From Apis mellifera (Eukaryota; Arthropoda; Insecta; Hymenoptera; Apidae): a DNA stretch of 64,000 nucleotides. The stretch is taken from the NCBI RefSeq assembly GCF_003254395.2, contig NC_037639.1, positions 15,744,037 through 15,808,036 on the forward strand, given 5' to 3'. Below the pieces are notes generated by a model. The model saw only the letters and a list, made by a program, of their open reading frames with translations. It did no database searches and was not told the origin of the DNA. Below, one piece after another: positions 49,131 through 61,073 of the stretch (its first letter is position 1; every line of letters begins with the position of its first letter). The translations under genes and the position numbers were made by a program.

Positions 49131-52100
49131 CGATCGAAGGATGTAGGATGTAACGTGGAGCAAGAGAGCGGAAGTCGAAACTCCAGTTTTCAAGTTAACG
49201 AGCGCAGTCTAGACTTACTTTCTACTTTGCAACACCGCCGATACCGCAAAGACGAAAATCGGTCATCGTTATCGATCGATCCCAACTCCCGGTTATGACG
49301 ATAATTTACCTCGCTTTCCAACTTCCCTCGCTATCTTGATTCCTCTCTCTCTCTCTCTCTCTTCCGCGAAGGAGGAGATAAAGAGAAGAAGATAAGAGAA
49401 AAAGGAGAGAGGGAAAAAAAAATAAAAGGAGAACGATTTCGGGTAGAGATAAGGACGATAATACGTTGGGAGGAAAAAAGTGTGCGAGAGACGATTAGAC
49501 GGCGGAGAGAGAGGAAGGCGCGAACAATGTAGGAGAGGAGTGGAAGAATATCCGTCGCGGTGGTAGTAGGCGAAAGCGCAAGGGTGAAGGAACGACAGAC
49601 GCGGCGGCGGCGGCGGCCGCGTCTCCTTCTTCTACTTCTACTGTGCGGAGAGGCGCGAGACGGCTCGATTGCTACGACCACGAAAACTTTTCCCCGGTCA
49701 CGTTCAACTTTCGCGCCGTTGGAAAAAGCCCGCCGCTCGAATTGGGTCACCGACCGGCCGACTCTCGTCTCCCCCCTCCTCCCGCGATTCTACCCTACCA
49801 CGAACGACGGCCCTTCTTTCTCGCCCCCATTCTCCCCCTCCCCCGGCTAAACTTTCGTCTCGTATCTACGTCGCCTCGTCTCGTTCGAATTTCCGAACGC
49901 GCGCATACGCCACTTTTTTCGCACTTTTTTTCTCTCCTTCCGTTCGCGCGCGCACGAAGGAGAAGAAGAAATCGTGAAGAGAGAAAGACGTTCCCTTCCC
50001 TTACACGTATCGTCACGACGAAGACAGTTGACACACGACAACTTACTTCACTTTCACTCGTCGGCCGAAAGTTTAAATTTCGTAATAAACGGGCGAAGAA
50101 AAGTCGGTTGGTATACGACGAAGAGGAGCGAAGGGTTTTCTCTCGTTTACCGATCGATCGACACCGACTACTGTATCGATCGAGCGTTACGCCTTACCGA
50201 TCGAGCACCGCGACAACTTGTACCGGTGTAACACTCTCTCTCTCTCTCCTTAGCTGGAAGAGAGTAGCAACACGCGCGAAAGACAATGGACGATTGGCGA
50301 GCGTGGTCGATTATCCAAGCACAAGCACTTCGTCCGAGTAGTCGTAGTCGTTGGGGCGGTCGCGGTCGTGGTCGCGATAGCGCGAAGCGAGAAGAACGTT
50401 AGCGACGGCGGCGGCGTGGAAGGATCGCGCGCAACTCGACGCGGTTACCGCACCACACTGCGAGTATATCGGGGCGCGCGAGCAGCCTCGATCCGATCAC
50501 TGGGACCCCGCGTTCGCTTTCCACCGATCGAATCGGCTGAACCGCGCTGAATTTTTCGGGGTTTACTGCCTTTAGGCCCGGTCCGCTTCTCCCTCCCTTC
50601 GCGGCTTAAATTGACCCGTCGTTCTCGATCCACCACCCATCCTCCTTTCCCACGCGGCCCACCCACTCCTCTCTCCCTCTCTCTCTCTCTCTCCGTCGCT
50701 GGCAAGCCACCCCACCCCTCCCCTCGCACTCCGCACTCCACCCTCGCCTCCGCTCCTCCCCGCGCCGCCGCTCGCCACAGCTTCCAACCTTTTTACCCCG
50801 TACCTACCCTGCTTCCGCCTCCTCCACCTCCTTCTTCTCCCTCCCCTTCAGTCACCTCCTCTTCCTCTCGCCCCGTTTTTATCCTCCTCTCCCTCACGCG
50901 CACCACTCATTATAGTTGCTCCCTCCACTACAACCATCCTCCTCCTCCTCCTCCTCCTCCCCTCACCTCACCCCTTTCCCGCTCTTCGCAGTCCGCTTCA
51001 ACCCGCTTCGTATCCCACCTCCTGCACGCCACCACCACCCTCCACCACCCGATCCACTGCTCTACCGCAACCCCGGGAAAACCCTGGAAAATCCAGCAGC
51101 GTATACCTAACTTCACCCTCTATACGTATATATATATATATATATAATGCACATATATATATGTGTATATATATATATACCACGTATGAGCTATGTACAA
51201 GTTGTACGGCGTCTAGTCCAGGCAGTATTTCCTATATACTTATGCACGCGCGACCACACCACGCGTAGCACGCTCGTAAAATGCACGCGACGAAGAAGAG
51301 CGCGCGCGAGAGACCGTTCGAAGGTCGGTCTTCAACGATCCTCCTCCTTATTCTCCTCCTCCTTCTCTCTCTCTCTCTCTCGATTGCGTCGAGCACGCGT
51401 TGTTTTTTGGCCGCGCGAGATCGGTCGTGGGCCGCGCGATTGTCGACTATTCTCTCTCCGTCGCGGACGAGTCGTTCCTTCTTTTCCCCTTTCCCCCTCC
51501 CCCTGCCCCGTTCGTTCGTTGGTTGGTTGGTTGGTTCGGTTGGTTGGTCGGTCGGTCGGTCGGTCGGTCGGTCGGTTGGAAACCGCGTTAAAAATAACCG
51601 ATGATCGTTGTTCGGTCGATCGCGTCGAGCACGCACCGAGCCAAGGAAAAATAGGGGGAACGACCGAGTTTTTCGATGAGCGCGCGCGTTACGCGCGAAC
51701 CGGCTCGGATAATTTGCGTTCCAAGCGAGCCGCCTCTCTCGTTATACCGTTAATCACCGATTCGCCGATCTTACCGCGTTCTCTCCGATTTCCAGAGCAA
51801 AGGGACAACGCGATGATGACGAGAAGAAGAGGAAGAGGAAGAGGAAGAAGAAGATGAAGAAGAAAACGGAGAAGAAGAAGAAGAAGAAGAGAGTGGTTCA
51901 ACTCACAGAAGTGGTTCCCCGGTCCGGCGTAGTGATGACCCTTGTAAGCGGCGAACAGTCCTGGGTTGATTCCAATCTACGACACAAAAATCGATCCCGT
52001 TAATCTCGAATCGATGGGTGGATGGATCGCAACGATTATATTATCGTTCTTCCGATTATATATCGTTCTAACGATTATATATCGTTCTTCCGTTCGTCGT

Positions 52101-53313
52101 TGCAAGCATAACGAGCAAAAAAGTCGCTTAGTTCATCTTTACCGCGATCGATCGATTTATTTCATCAACGATTCAAAACGATACTTTGCTTTCGATCGCA
52201 TCTCCTTTCATACGGACGATTATCGTTTCCAATTTCTTTCGATGCGTAAGATGGTTCGGTGTGGAAACGGCGAGAGCGAAAGCGAGCGAGCGAGCGAGCA
52301 AGTTTCTTCTTCTCCTCGATCCGCGTACGTCCGAGATAACGATCGCGGTGAACGGTGGCGTCGGAGTTTTCCGTTTCGTACGGTCGATTCCTTTCCCGGC
52401 GCGGAACACGCGAACACGGATTTCGCATACACCGTTCTTAGCCACGATTATGCAACGCGATAGAGACAGGTGTGGTAGTACCTGTTGCGCAACCACATTA
52501 TCTTCGCTCTTCGCTCCGTCGGTTGAACAATTAATAACGACAAAGTCCAAGGATACGCGACAGGGCCGCCGCCGCCGCTGTGTTGTGTTGGACGTTGCGA
52601 CGCGTCCTCGCATCCGCGACCCGCTTTCGTTCTATCCTCTATCCTCGACCGTCGCGCCACTTCTCCCTCCTTTTCTCTCCTCGAGTGTTTGTTTTGTTTA
52701 GTTTTTTCTATCGATCGTTTTTTACCGCCCGTGGGAAAGAAAGAATAAGAAGAGGTGGCGGAGGGAAAAGGAGAGGTAGAGTCGGAAGTTAAACGGCTGC
52801 CAAGAATAGGAATGGGACGATGGGATAGGATGGGAAAATTTGGTGGGACGAAAATGGCGCGATATCGTTGGTCGCTTACGGGTGGTCGAGTCCTCTCCCT
52901 CTGTACATAAAGTACGTATCGCATTAGCGCGTTAACGCCAATGCGTTAGCCGGTCGGTCGGCGTCGAATGGCGCTCCGGCCGGGATAAACGAGGATAAAA
53001 TGACACGGGGGGAGGTTGGAAGGCAGAGTAGGGTGTGGAATTGTCGCCGATTGAAAACAACGCTTGTCGATGAGAGCGGATCGGGTCTGGGTTAGGGGGC
53101 CGGTAGAGAGGGTAGGCGGCCGCGGCGGCACGAGGGTAGGGATCCGGGGGTAGAGAGCCTCGACGAAGGCCGGCCGACACCGGTGTCCCGCTGCGTTCGA
53201 TTACAACGACGCCCGTAATAACCGAATTGCCCACGGCCCGTTAAAGCGTTTACACCGTTTGACGGATGATCGACCGCGCGCTCGCTACCGGTAATATATG
53301 AATATCAACCAAC

Positions 53314-53356
<43 letters not shown>

Positions 53357-54432
53357 CGCTCGCTCGCTCGCTCTCTCCTCCGAAATACACTCGATCGCAT
53401 CGTAACCTTATCTCTCGTCGAGTCAAGGTCGTATCGTAAGGGGAGGGGAAGAGAGGAGGGGAGTGGGGGTGGGGAGGATTTGATAAACGGAGGGAAAATG
53501 GAAAACGCGAGTCGTCGTCGATTGGAAATGGAACGATTTGGATCGACATTGGTGCGCTCGATGAAACGGGCCGCGATAGAAAGGTGGTGAACGCGCTCGT
53601 TACCAACGTCGAGCGTGATAACCGAATTGGGTATGGACCATTAAAGCGATTACGACACCTGACGAACCCGCTACAAACGGCTATTTGTCGTCTCGCTACC
53701 TTCCATCCGAATTTTCTCGCTAACCAGACGCCCGTTACGGCCCACGGCTAATCCGATTAATCGTTTCTTCCCTTCCCGCGGGGGAGGGGGGGGGAGGAGG
53801 AGGGAAGGGAAAACAAGGGAGGGGAAGTAAAAAGAGGGGGGGGGGAGGGAAACGTTTCCTCTCGCGAGACCCACTTACTATGATAATGTCCAAATTGTTG
53901 GTAAGATGATCCGGAAGCACGCGCTTGCTCACTTCCTCTTCCGGCATACCGTCGAATCTGTCGTGCTTCTTCCTCTCTTTGTACGTCTTTGCCCGTTTCT
54001 TCGCCTCGGCTAGCTCCGCTCTGTGCAGAGAAAGGAGAAGAAAAAAAAGTGCGATTTCGATTAACGAGAAACAAAGAAGGAAAAAAAAAACAGTCGAGAA
54101 TAACATAACAATTACTTTCGAGCGAGAGAGAAATTCGACACAGGAGTGTGGAAAAGCAAAAGTTCGCAGTCGAGCGACGACTATAATATCGAGTCTAGTC
54201 GCATCGATCCACCATCTATCGAGCTTACCGCGAATTATTATTTAGAAATGAACTTGTATCCGTTGACCGCGAATACCAGGCCGACGCGCGGTCTGCCAAA
54301 TGCTACGCGATTCCGAGAGAGAAAAAAAAAGAAGGAAAGAAAGAAAGAAAGAAAGAAAAAGTGATTCACGATCGATCGTTTGCTTGCTTTGGAAAAGTAA
54401 AGTGTATCTAACGTATCTAACGTGTATCGGCG

Positions 54433-54479
<47 letters not shown>

Positions 54480-57258
54480 TCTTCCGGGGTGAGAATCATC
54501 TCGGATTTCCTCTTGCGGCCTCTCTTTTTCGGTTGGTGCGCCGTCAACTGGGGATTCACGTTGCCGTTCATCACGCCTAGGTTCATTTGAAGATGTTGCG
54601 GCGCGGAGAGCGAGCCGGGCGGCGTCGACGTAGGTGTAGCCAGCACCGCTTGCCCACCACCTGGACACGTCATGTTCTCGGGATTCCCGACCGGACTGCT
54701 CGCCGTCCTTATGCCGCCCATCGACATTTCCTCGTCCACGAACGAGTACGGGTCCACCGGGGTCTCGCATTTGATCGCCACCTGTCGTCAATCAAATCGT
54801 TCGCGAAAATTTTTCAAAGAAAAAAAAAGAAAAGAAATATTTCCTTCCTCCTCCTTCCTCCTCCTTCCTCCCTCCGAATCCCTTACGTTATTCTTACGCG
54901 TTGGCTCCTCGATTCTCGCGGAATCGTCTCGAACTCTCGATCTAGATCCCGCGACCAGATAACCGGCCGATAGCGACACCATTATTTCCGGTTGTTGCTC
55001 GCAACCTCCGGACGCGCGTATATATACGCGAAACACAGTGCGTAGCACAAAAGGAAGAGATACACTTTTATCGGTGTCTGGTGGTCGTCGCGACCGATTA
55101 TCTTTCGGCTCGATAGCCTCGATCTTGGGTTATCTCGGTTACGATAGCGAACAGTTCGCCGTACGTACACGACTCGTGTTCCAAGTTAAGAGAGAAACGA
55201 ACGGCAATTTCGACTCGAAATACATTCGGTCTCGCCCGGTATATACGACACGGTATATATATATATACCTTACCTTGTCGCATCAACAGGCGAGAAAAGG
55301 AAAATCGAAGGATGAGAAGAGATATCTTTCGAGAGGGCGCGCGCATCGTCGCGCTCGCAAGGAACCAAATACACATTTTCGTAATTCCTCCTTCGATTTT
55401 TACCAAATTTTCATCGATCTCTCGATCGATCCTTAAATCTCGATCTCGAGATATCGATAGAGTACGCGTGTAGAAGATACGCGCGCTTGGAAAAGGAGGA
55501 TTCGGAGGGAGAAAATGGAGAAAAAAGACTCACCTGTCCGAGGGTGGAAGCGGCGGAGGCAGGTTGCTGGGGTTGATGCGCTGTCGCCGATATCGGCGTG
55601 AGGGGTGTGTGCGGCGTGTGCGGTGTGTGCGGTGTGTGCGGTGTCAGCGGCGTGTGGTACTGCTGACTGCTGTCACCACCGGTGCTCCTCATCTCGAGGT
55701 CCGGACTTGTCTCGTAACCGTCATCCCTCGCTTCCTGCTTTACCATCACTCCTGTGCACACGGAAAAAGACATCGTACCGGCCGACGAGTGTGTGTCGCT
55801 TCGATCTATACCCTCGCGCCGATAACTCGAACCGATCGCCCGAAAAGCTTCTCCCTCCCCCCTCCCCCCTCGCTTTTCCGCTACATTTCGGTATTTTTTT
55901 TTTAATATCGATCTTCGCGTTATTATTAATTTTGGCGAGTCGACGTTTTTTAAAGGCGAATGCTTGACCAATAGTCGTGTAGCATTCGAACAAAACCGCG
56001 CGCTCTTCCCCCTCCCTCCCCCCTCCCTTTCTCCCTTTCTCCGAAAGAAGGCGCGAGGACAAAGAGGAAGAGAGAGAGAGAGAGAGAGAGAGAAAAAAGA
56101 AACGAAAATTCTTTCTTTCCTTTTAGAAGCCTCCTGTAAAGGATAAACTACGTATTACTCTATTAATCGCGTCGAATTCCGAGGATCTCGTCGAAACGGC
56201 GAACGCGTTCGAGCGATGCTCAACGGCGCGTGCGATTGTTCAATGAGTCCGGAAAAAAAATATTTGCCACCCCCCCAGTGATATCCTCGGTAATCGACGC
56301 TTTCCACATTTTTTTCCCTCTCTTTTTTTTTTTTTTTTTTTCTTCTTTTTTTTCCTTTTTTTTTTTTACGCGTTTCCAATCATGCGTTCGCACTCTCGCT
56401 ATCGTTTTCAGCGTTCACAATCGCGTCCTCGCGGGTTTAACTTATCGTCACAGTTAGTTAGATAGCCACGGATAGATTCCTTACAGGAAAGGAGATTTTT
56501 ATCGCGCATTTCTCGCAACATGTTTCTTCGAATAATAATTTTATTCGGCGGGGAAAATTATTCTCGCTCGGAATCGAATCTCTGAAAATGATGGTAGGCG
56601 CGCGCGCGCGCGGGTTTTTGCGGGATGCCAAACGCACGAATCACTTACGTCCGGTCGGTGTGCGTACACTCGCATTTGAGAGGTACAATATATAAAATTA
56701 AAACGATATTTGATTCGTTATACCTTTGTCCGCGTAATCGCGCGATATTAAATTGTCACGAGGCTGGTAATTTTTTTTTTTATTTTTCTCTCTCTCTCTC
56801 TCTCTCTCTCGCTCTCTCTCTCTTTCTCTCCCATCGTTGCGAAACTTTTCTCTGCGAAATATCGTCGGAGTCGTTGTTGCTTTTATACATCGTCACCGTT
56901 TGATAGTTGTTGGAAAATTGTTCGCGTGGTACGCGCGTTCGACCAATCTTTAAAAGAGAATTCTCCCGATAAATTTGATACAACGCTAATTTAATATGTA
57001 GAACGTTTTCCCCAATTTTTCCCCGCCTCGATTAATCAGCGTTTCTCTCCCTTTATTGCGAAATACGCGTTCCAAATCCGGGGGAAAAAAAAAAAAAAGG
57101 AGGAAAAAAAGTAACAATTTCATCGATTCTTCTCTAACTATTCTTGTCCGTCTGTTTATCTATCGATACTCTTACTCCAATCCTCACCTTGAGAACCGGC
57201 GCAATTCATCGGCGTCCCATTTGGTGGCCCTCCGTTTTGCACAGGCGACGGATACGAT
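41363..57258 (-). CDS. Tdg: G/T mismatch-specific thymine DNA glycosylase with long C-terminal extension (5' end incomplete)
   Basis: Excises thymine or oxidised 5-methylcytosine derivatives (5fC, 5caC) from DNA, starting base excision repair and active demethylation. Eight exons (minus): 57258-57188, 55751-55534, 54781-54480, 54020-53879, 51976-51907, 45183-45034, 43630-43488 and 43378-41363; all phases agree, about 1,036 residues, plus at least one upstream exon because the first begins in phase 2 ([14 protein letters not shown]). Fallback start: ATG at 57,209. The catalytic core is intact: [20 protein letters not shown] with the catalytic Asn, [42 protein letters not shown] and [15 protein letters not shown]. 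An N-terminal AT-hook-like KKRGRKRK precedes the core. After it the last exon adds about 580 residues unlike vertebrate TDG: two AT-hooks, His/Pro-rich stretches and polyglutamine. Drosophila Thd1 is also enlarged. Confidence 0.93.
41811..41910 (-). repeat. Tdg: Polyglutamine-coding CAG/CAA repeat in TDG
   Basis: On the minus strand the repeat codes Q11-H-Q20, 32 residues of mixed CAG and CAA codons, between [13 protein letters not shown] and [10 protein letters not shown]. Codon mixing usually makes such tracts more stable than pure CAG. Q/H-rich stretches also lie near 42,880-42,965. Confidence 0.9.
42960..43100 (-). other. Tdg: Paired AT-hook motifs in the TDG C-terminal extension
   Basis: Two copies of the AT-hook core RGRPKK, as [11 protein letters not shown] (about 43,066-43,095) and [12 protein letters not shown] (about 42,968-43,004), about 25 residues apart. 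AT-hooks bind the minor groove of AT-rich DNA. With the N-terminal KKRGRKRK (about 54,505-54,530) they flank the catalytic core. Confidence 0.88.
47060..47108. repeat. (TC)n microsatellite
   Basis: About 24 uninterrupted TC units inside a TDG intron. Confidence 0.9.
48000..48335. repeat. Purine/pyrimidine strand-switching block with (GGA)n
   Basis: G/A-only stretch at about 48,014-48,071 (GGGAGGGGGAG type), C/T-rich stretch at about 48,135-48,240, then a pure (GGA)n run at 48,287-48,334, followed by a long C/T-rich stretch to about 48,640. Such blocks can form triplex (H-DNA) or G-quadruplex structures. Confidence 0.8.
48775..48812. repeat. (TTCC)n microsatellite
   Basis: About nine tetranucleotide units in a TDG intron. 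Confidence 0.85.
49075..49130. repeat. (GTAA)n microsatellite
   Basis: About twelve near-perfect AAGT/GTAA units. On the plus strand each unit resembles a splice donor, but that strand is antisense to TDG. Confidence 0.85.
51516..51580. repeat. GGTT/GGTC tetranucleotide repeat
   Basis: GGTT units give way to GGTC units at about 51,545, a two-motif tandem tract in a TDG intron. Confidence 0.85.
51977..53878 (-). other. TDG intron with a duplicated element
   Basis: The 1.9-kb intron that interrupts the catalytic motif between LDIII and IGINPG. Contains a diverged direct repeat of about 75 bases (53,193-53,267 and 53,593-53,667, offset 400) and a (TC)n/(GCTC)n tract at 53,313-53,374. The open frame 53,234-52,932 (minus) overlaps the first repeat copy but has no usable splice sites. 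Confidence 0.55.
53313..53374. repeat. (TC)n / (GCTC)n microsatellite
   Basis: GCTC units flank a central TC run, inside a TDG intron. Confidence 0.85.
54437..54478. repeat. (TC)n tract abutting a TDG splice donor
   Basis: On the minus strand the donor of exon 54781-54480 reads GA|GTAAGAGAGA and runs straight into about 20 GA units, so the repeat begins within the donor consensus itself. Confidence 0.85.
55534..55751 (-). other. Tdg: TDG exon with Thr-Pro tandem repeat
   Basis: Encodes [20 protein letters not shown] and then a repeat of HTP/LTP triplets ([19 protein letters not shown] continuing LTP) and a Q/P/A-rich end. VKQE resembles a SUMO acceptor consensus (psi-K-x-E), and each TP is a possible proline-directed kinase site. 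Its ATG (VMVKQE) could serve as an alternative start. Confidence 0.75.
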
Positions 57259-59296
57259 CTGCAAAGAAAGATTACGAAATTACGTCAACCAGCGTGTATA
57301 TCGCTATCTCGGCTGATACGGTTCATAGTTCGCCAACGTAGCCGCCAAGTCGCGATCGAAACTCGATTTTGAATATATATATATCTAATACACCGTTTCC
57401 CTTCTTTTCTTTCTTTTTTCCGTGGAGAAAAAGAGAAGGAAACGTGTCTCTCTTTTCATCGTATCGACCAGCAACAGGTAATATTTTAACTGGTTTCGAG
57501 ATAATATTCTTCCCTCCCCTTAATCTCTCTCTTTCTTTGAGAGAGAGAGAGAGCTGTCGAAAAGATATTTCTTCGAGCGAACAAGTAACGAAGAAGAAGG
57601 AATCGCGCAGGAAAAAAACGCGAGATAAAAAAGTCTGAACCGTGTGTAGTACCCTATTTAATCTATCCTACTTCGACTCGCAAGCGAGCCAACGGTCGGT
57701 TACTATCGTTGTCTTTCTCTCGCCAGGCGTCGTCCATCCCTCTTCCTCCCGTGTGCCTCGTCCGTCCATCTTTCTCGAGCAGGTAAACGTTGGGATCTTG
57801 GATGCTCGCGTGACACGCACAAACGAGCGTCGGTAACGCGCTTCGCCGCATCCAAATTAGTCGCATCGTTGGATTGCCACGGGAGCGGGTCGCGCGCAGT
57901 TGCGGACAATTCGAATCGTTCGAATCGTTCGTTCCTCGCGTCGGTTGTGTTGCGGAGATCGGTTGGCGGCCGAAAGAACGAGGCAAAGTGTGTAGAATAA
58001 CCGTGCTCGAATTTGGAGCGATCGGTTCGGTTTACCAGCCGACGGTCTAAAAGCTGTGTCACTCTACACCGCGGGGAAAGTCGAACGGACGTGAACGTGG
58101 GAGAGAGAGAGAGAAAGAGATAGAAAGAGAAGAGAAGAGCTGCGCGATGCGTAATGGGTCCTCCGCGCTACAAATATTATACGCTCGAGACTAAATACAA
58201 ACAATCAGGTTCGGTTCGTACGGAGAAACGGTGTTCTTCGTTTCCGTTAAAATTGAAAATTACAGGGATACGGTGCGATCGTCGAATCGATATATTCCTT
58301 CCTCGCGTCGTACACTTTTTCCCACGGTATCGGTCGATTCGTAAGAAAGGGTTACCGGAAAGGGAGGGAGGAGGGGAGTTATATTATATAGATATCACTC
58401 GATAATTTCCATCTAAATACCGTAATCGCGTAGCGCGATACGATGTTTCCGCTCGTGCATAACTTCGATCCCGAGAACTTGAAAATTTCCTTCTTCCTCC
58501 TCCTCCCTCCCTTCCTCCTTTTCCTCCCACCGTTGAATTATGGATCGCGCGATTGTCGCGCAGGGGGTTGACTCTAATAATAGCGGGACACGCGTCCCAG
58601 GTAAGAAGGCGGTGAAAATTTTCGCCGACGGTAAAAAGTCGCGATGAGGAAAGAGGATTGTTCGCGGATCCATCGGTCGGGAAGGTCGTCACGTGGTAGG
58701 GAAACGCGAGCGTTTACTTCTCCGTGGAGAGACGAGAGAAACGGTGGGGAAACGGACCGCTGTTCAAGACAGCGCGCGATGCTCTGGACAAGAAAGAGCG
58801 TTACGTAAAGAGAGAGATAGGATGCTACGCGTCGCGCCTCGTCTCGCGTTTACGATCTAAGGAAAGGGTGGGGAGGGGAGCGCGGGCGTGGAGGGGGAAG
58901 AGGAGACGTTACGTTTGAAAATTAGTCAAAGGCGTAGAGAAACGTACGATTTTCGACGCGTACGATCGAAACACGGGAGAAAGGAAGGATGTGGTTTACT
59001 TTCTCTTTTCGCGAAGCGTAGCGGATGCCTCGCATTTTCAGCAGGAATCGTGACGAAGCGATCGCCTTTATCTCTCTCTCTCTCTCCTTCTGTTTCATCG
59101 ATATTCCGTGTGTTGGCAAACTCGGTTGGTAAAATCGGTTGGGGGTGGTAAACGCCGATACGGAAAATCGAGTATCGCGTTACTTTTTACGCGGATATCC
59201 GTGCAAATTCATTTTCGCAGAGAGACGATACTGTTGGGTGAAAAGACGAGGGAAGGAAAAAGGAAGCCGCGATAAAAGTGGCTTCGTAGATAGAGA

Positions 59297-59356
59297 GGTA
59301 GGTAGGTAGGTAGGTAGGTAGGTAGGTAGGTAGGTAGATGGGTGGGTGGGTGGGTG
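59297..59356. repeat. (GTAG)n / (GTGG)n microsatellite
   Basis: About ten GTAG units passing into GTGG units at about 59,338. Confidence 0.85.
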
Positions 59357-59780
59357 GATGGATAGGTAGGAAGACCATGGGATGCACTCGTTCGTAGTGC
59401 TATCGACGCGACGCGTCGAGTATTCACGGTGCAACGCGCACTGGAAAATGATCGTTCCGATGCATTTAAGGAAACCGTAGTCCACCACCGCGTCTTTCTC
59501 CTTTTTTTTTTTTTTTCCTTCCGCAATCGTTGGCCAAAGTGAAAAAGCTGAAAACTAGTTTCCGAGCCTTGCGTCGCTTCGCAGCTGCGTTCTCCGTTAT
59601 CGCGAGAACAGAACGAGCCGAAACGTATAGGCGAAGAAAAAAAATCCGTGCCTCGTAATAATTGTCCGACGGATGGGAAACGACGTGGCAAAGCAACGCG
59701 TCGTCGTCGTAGTCCTACCTCGTATGAACTACGTAATCGCGACGTTCGAGTGAAGATCGACGAACGCGAACACGCGCATG

Positions 59781-59783
<3 letters not shown>

Positions 59784-59826
<43 letters not shown>
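59784..59826. repeat. (TA)n microsatellite
   Basis: About 21 TA units, followed by a short CA run. Confidence 0.85.
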
Positions 59827-59830
<4 letters not shown>

Positions 59831-61040
59831 CACACACACCGAAGGAGATAGCCGGCGAGAAATTTTGTTGAAAAAAACGAAGGACAAAGGGACAAAGCGT
59901 AGGCGTTCGCGAAGGAATATTTGGCTGCGTCGAAGAATCGGTGAATACTACTACGTTTCGTGGTCAGCCTTTTTTTTTCCTTCGCGCGACGACCGTTGCT
60001 CGTTTTTGCACGGTAATTCGAAAATACTGGGAATAATTTTCAGCAGGAGCTATACCTGCTGGTGGTCTATGTACTTTTTACGTAGCGCTCGGACCTATGT
60101 ATCGCGGGCCCCGATGTACACACGCTATATATATACATATATATATAATGTGTGTGTGAATATATATATATGTATATATATATATAGGTGCGCGTGTACA
60201 TGCCACCAAGGTAAATATACAAGGTATATAAGGGTAGCGTGTAGGAGATGGTTGGTACATAGAAGTACTTGCTGGAAACGACTAGGGCAGTGAACGGGAG
60301 GTGAGACGAGGGAGGAAGGCAAGGGAATGGAGAGATTCTATCCGTCTCTCTTCCTCCTTCCTCCTCGCTCTCGCTCGCGCTTCTCTTCCTCCCCCCTCGC
60401 CCGCATCTCACTCGCTCTCTCTCTCTCTCGGTCTATCTCTTTCTCCCTCGCTCTCTCGTCTCCATCTCTCTTCGCTTTACTCCCTCCTCTTTCGTAGCGA
60501 AAGCTTCGAACCGTTGCTCGAGAACGTTCTTTCGAACATTCGGAAAGAAAACGAATGTTTGTTCGTTTTCTCGAAACCGAGTGGAGTGTAGTCTCGACGA
60601 GAAGGAATAATTATCGAATATTCTCGAATCGATCCAGACAATCGATATTCTTCAATTCAATTCTCTTCGAAATTTTTTTCTTCCTAAATCGAAACTTTCA
60701 AGTTGATGGTTCGACGCTTCGGAATACCGTTTACTTTTATTCCGTGATTACGATCGAATATGATCGAGGCATAACCGCTTCTTATCCGACGCTCTTCGCG
60801 TGGCGCATTCTGTGTACGTTTTAAAAGGTTTGCTCGTGGAGCAAAAGAAGGCGTTGTTGAGGAAAGTTGCGTCGTCCTCTCCGGTTTGCCCGAATTCATC
60901 GATGAAACGATCGAACGCGAGAGGAAGATTCGGATGGGAGGGAGAGAGAGAGACGGAGAGAAAAATGGAGGAAAGGAAAAGAGGCGAGGTCTCGCGCGGG
61001 GTTCGTAGCTACCCCTAAGCCGGGCTGTGGCTGGTGCTGG

Positions 61041-61073
61041 TGCTGGTGCTGCTGCTGCTGCTGCTGCTGCTCG
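61041..61073. repeat. (CTG)n repeat upstream of TDG
   Basis: On the minus strand this is CAG7 followed by CAC/CAG units. It could read Q7-HQHQHQPQPG, but the nearest donor (GGG|GTAGCT) is weak and leaves the wrong phase for the next exon, so coding use is unsupported. Confidence 0.7.

Larger units (their letters stand above)
45184..51906 (-). other. Largest TDG intron (6.7 kb), microsatellite-dense
   Basis: Lies between the exon ending AGPGNHF-W and that starting KCLHLSGL. Mostly GC/CpG-rich low-complexity DNA: (TC)n at 46,387-46,412 and 47,060-47,108, (GA)n at 47,435-47,456, purine/pyrimidine blocks at 47.9-48.6 kb, (TTCC)n at 48,775-48,812, (GTAA)n at 49,075-49,130 and GGTT/GGTC repeats at 51,516-51,580. 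The many open frames here are repeat-driven on both strands and show no domain. An alternative promoter could hide near 50.3-50.6 kb, where CpG density is highest, but I see no clear core element. Confidence 0.6.

Noticed and set aside
52932..53234. 100-codon minus-strand frame [19 protein letters not shown] in a TDG intron
   Set aside because: No splice acceptor or donor fits the TDG phases. The part that recurs at 53.6 kb does not keep the frame, so it behaves as a non-coding repeat.
57703..58062. 119-codon minus-strand frame as the first TDG exon
   Set aside because: No good donor in the needed phase and no similarity to TDG N-termini.
61041..61073. Polyglutamine N-terminal exon of TDG
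   Set aside because: The CAG frame ends at a weak GTAGCT donor in phase 0, whereas the next exon needs phase 2.
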